This document shows positions 6,368 through 7,933 of a stretch of 7,933 bases of DNA, one piece after another. Made by a program: the position numbers and the translations under genes. This DNA is from Candidatus Roizmanbacteria bacterium RIFCSPHIGHO2_02_FULL_43_11 (GTDB lineage: Bacteria; Patescibacteriota; Microgenomatia; UBA1406; HO2-37-13b): the NCBI GenBank assembly GCA_001789515.1, contig MFZT01000010.1, forward strand, positions 1 through 7,933, in the 5' to 3' direction. Numbering within the stretch: the stretch's first letter is position 1; the number at the start of each line of letters is the position of its first letter. The notes under the pieces are model-generated. The model made no database searches, was not told the DNA's origin, and saw nothing but the letters and a program-made list of their open reading frames with translations.

Positions 6368-7080
6368 CAATTTATAACGATAGCCTTAAATCGTACACAT
6401 CAACGCTCCTCCCTAAAGGATTTTTGCTTCATGGGTTTGGAACCAAAGCTCTTTCTGACTTTCCGCAGCATATCCCACACAAATTATGGATCTCTATGAA
6501 CCAGGTGCATGAAACTCACATTCAACACATTAACACACTTCCAGATAACGTGGGTACCCTGCAACTGGATCAATCTGACGGAGTATCTACTTTTTTGAGA
6601 GACGTTCTGTTAACTGTCAAGACAGGTGACTGTATTGCCGCGCTTTATTATGATAGAAAAACACAGCTTATTGCGATATCACACCAGGGGTGGAAAGGTG
6701 TACTGGCACATATGAGTGAAAAAATGATTGAGCACATGCGAAACTTGGGAAGTGATCCGAGCGATATTAACGTTATCATGGGCCCATCAATAGGCCATTG
6801 CTGCAACAGATTTTCTAAACCAGAACTGAGGCTTTTTATGGAAGAATTTCCTGCAGATGCTGATCGCATCATTATACCCTACGCTGATGGTGAGCACCTA
6901 GACACACGAACTTTAACCTATCTTCAATGTATAAAAGCAGGTATTCAAGAGAAAAACTTTGATACGTTTTCATGCTGTACCAAGTGCATGTCAGATACTT
7001 TCTGGTCTCATCGTGGTGGAACATATCAGTCAACTGATGTTAATAGGGTTGGATGGAACTTTATCATGAAAATATCATGA
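6364..7080 (+). CDS. pgeF: Peptidoglycan editing factor PgeF (YfiH/LACC1 multi-copper polyphenol oxidase family)
   Basis: The 238-residue protein matches the PgeF/YfiH family. The E. coli member removes wrongly added L-Ser from UDP-MurNAc, and other members act on purine nucleosides. The metal-site residues are all visible: His49 in NQVHE, Cys90 in TGDC and His107 in SHQGW. The 17-residue spacing of the last two equals that of E. coli YfiH. Other family marks are SDGVST (71-76), MGPSIGHCC (139-147), CCTKC (204-208) and FWSHRGG (213-219). The ATG overlaps the murE stop, and its own TGA overlaps the next ATG, so it is translated between two Mur ligases. This context supports a role in precursor quality control rather than nucleoside salvage, though the sequence alone cannot decide. 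Confidence 0.93.
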   Translation: MTIYNDSLKSYTSTLLPKGFLLHGFGTKALSDFPQHIPHKLWISMNQVHETHIQHINTLPDNVGTLQLDQSDGVSTFLRDVLLTVKTGDCIAALYYDRKTQLIAISHQGWKGVLAHMSEKMIEHMRNLGSDPSDINVIMGPSIGHCCNRFSKPELRLFMEEFPADADRIIIPYADGEHLDTRTLTYLQCIKAGIQEKNFDTFSCCTKCMSDTFWSHRGGTYQSTDVNRVGWNFIMKIS

Positions 7081-7933
7081 ACAATTTTAATCGTATCTAT
7101 ATGGTCGGTATAAAAGGCTTTGGGATGGCCTCTTTAGCGTATCTGCTGAAAAAAATGGGAAGGAAAGTGAGTGGATCTGACGTTGATGAAACATTTCCTA
7201 CAGATATTCTTCTTAATGAAGCAGGAATCCGAGCACTTATAGGATTTCGGGCGGAGAATATTTCGGATGATATTGATCTTATTATTACCACTGGAGCTCA
7301 TGGTGGGTTGCATAATCCCGAAGTCTTGGCTGGAAAGCAAAAAGGAATCCCGATTATGACCCATGCTGAAGCATTAGGGAAACTTATGGACGGATTCAAG
7401 CATAAAATTGCCATATGCGGAACACACGGAAAGACCACAACCTCAGCACTCCTGGCATTTGTATTGCATCATCTGGGGATGCCACTTGGATATCAAGTAG
7501 GAACTCCATCTTTTTCTGGCATGCTCGGAGGAGATTTCACAGGAACGGACTACTTTGTCGTCGAGTCGGATGAATATGTTGCTTCGCCTGGTATTGATAA
7601 TACTCCACGGTTCATGTTTCAAAATCCCGACTTTATTCTGTGCACCAACATTGATTATGATCATGCGGATGTCTACAAAGATTTGCATGCTGTAAAAGAG
7701 GCATTTTATGAATTTTTTATGAAAAGCAGGGTGCGTCCCTTCATTTCATTTTTCCGTGATGATATGAACGCTCGGAGTGTTGTAGAGCGATCTGGCATTT
7801 CTGCACTTTCATATGGATTCTCATCCCAAGCAGATGCGCAAATCTCGAGCGTGGCTGTCAAGGATGGAAAAACTTTTTTTAGCCTCGCTATATATGGAAA
7901 GGACTATGGCAGCTATGCTATCTCAATACCAGG
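7077..7933 (+). CDS. murC: MurC/Mpl-type UDP-N-acetylmuramate ligase, 3'-truncated by the window edge
   Basis: The frame opens at ATG 7077, overlaps the pgeF TGA, and stays open to the last base (285 codons seen). The family adds L-Ala (MurC) or a recycled tripeptide (Mpl) to UDP-MurNAc with ATP. The N-terminal Rossmann-like domain starts MVGIKGFGMASLAYLL (9-24) with VSGSD (31-35). The ATP loop is GTHGKTTTS (115-123). The central domain has ESDEY (163-167) and NIDYDHADVY (191-200). Some traits recall Mpl: DEY rather than DES, and DHADVY-KDL with a nearby F-x3-P segment (FQNPDF). The dcw location and the likely need for a first ligase favour MurC. About a third of the protein is missing, so the choice stays open. 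There is no Shine-Dalgarno site; translation is probably coupled to pgeF. Confidence 0.85.
   Translation, partial: MNNFNRIYMVGIKGFGMASLAYLLKKMGRKVSGSDVDETFPTDILLNEAGIRALIGFRAENISDDIDLIITTGAHGGLHNPEVLAGKQKGIPIMTHAEALGKLMDGFKHKIAICGTHGKTTTSALLAFVLHHLGMPLGYQVGTPSFSGMLGGDFTGTDYFVVESDEYVASPGIDNTPRFMFQNPDFILCTNIDYDHADVYKDLHAVKEAFYEFFMKSRVRPFISFFRDDMNARSVVERSGISALSYGFSSQADAQISSVAVKDGKTFFSLAIYGKDYGSYAISIP

Noticed and set aside
3193..7080. Recoding of TGA as glycine
   Set aside because: TGA ends rsmH, murE and pgeF exactly at conserved C-termini and at ATGA overlaps, so it acts as a stop.

Overview
The window carries the 3' part of a glycyl-tRNA synthetase gene, a small membrane protein gene, and then the start of a division and cell-wall (dcw) cluster. 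All genes are on the + strand. The order is glyS (partial), a hypothetical membrane protein, mraZ, rsmH, an ftsL-like gene, ftsI (class B PBP), a short murE, pgeF, and a murC/mpl-type ligase that runs off the right edge. Coding density is very high. From mraZ onward, genes either overlap by 4 bases (ATGA) or sit 1 to 3 bases apart, so they probably form one transcription unit.

The organism is a bacterium that makes peptidoglycan. Divergent and shortened wall enzymes (a MurE without its N-terminal domain, a minimal FtsL), a one-chain GlyRS with altered motifs and the lack of clear Shine-Dalgarno sites suggest a reduced genome. I think a Candidate Phyla Radiation (Patescibacteria) lineage, perhaps Microgenomates-like, is most likely. 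This is inference from gene style, not proof. TGA is an ordinary stop here (rsmH, murE and pgeF end with it), which argues against the UGA-recoded Gracilibacteria and Absconditabacteria.

Bases 1-1735 hold glyS and the membrane protein gene, 2 bases apart. Bases 1736-1883 are the only real intergenic gap (148 bases). They contain a promoter (TTGACA, 18 bases, TACTAT) whose expected start point falls at or within about 2 bases of the mraZ ATG, so the mraZ message should be leaderless. Overlapping the -10 and the start codon are four TGGTN words exactly 10 bases apart, which matches the layout of known MraZ operators. Bases 1884-7933 are the cluster itself.

The genes work together as follows. 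MraZ should repress its own operon. RsmH methylates 16S rRNA. The FtsL-like protein and FtsI belong to the septal wall-synthesis complex. MurE and MurC/Mpl are ATP-dependent ligases that build the stem peptide on UDP-MurNAc. PgeF, between the two ligases, is known in E. coli to edit wrongly charged precursors. The most unusual points are the MraZ operator on a leaderless start, a 9-copy 9-base tandem repeat translated as the N-terminus of RsmH, and the doubly shortened MurE.
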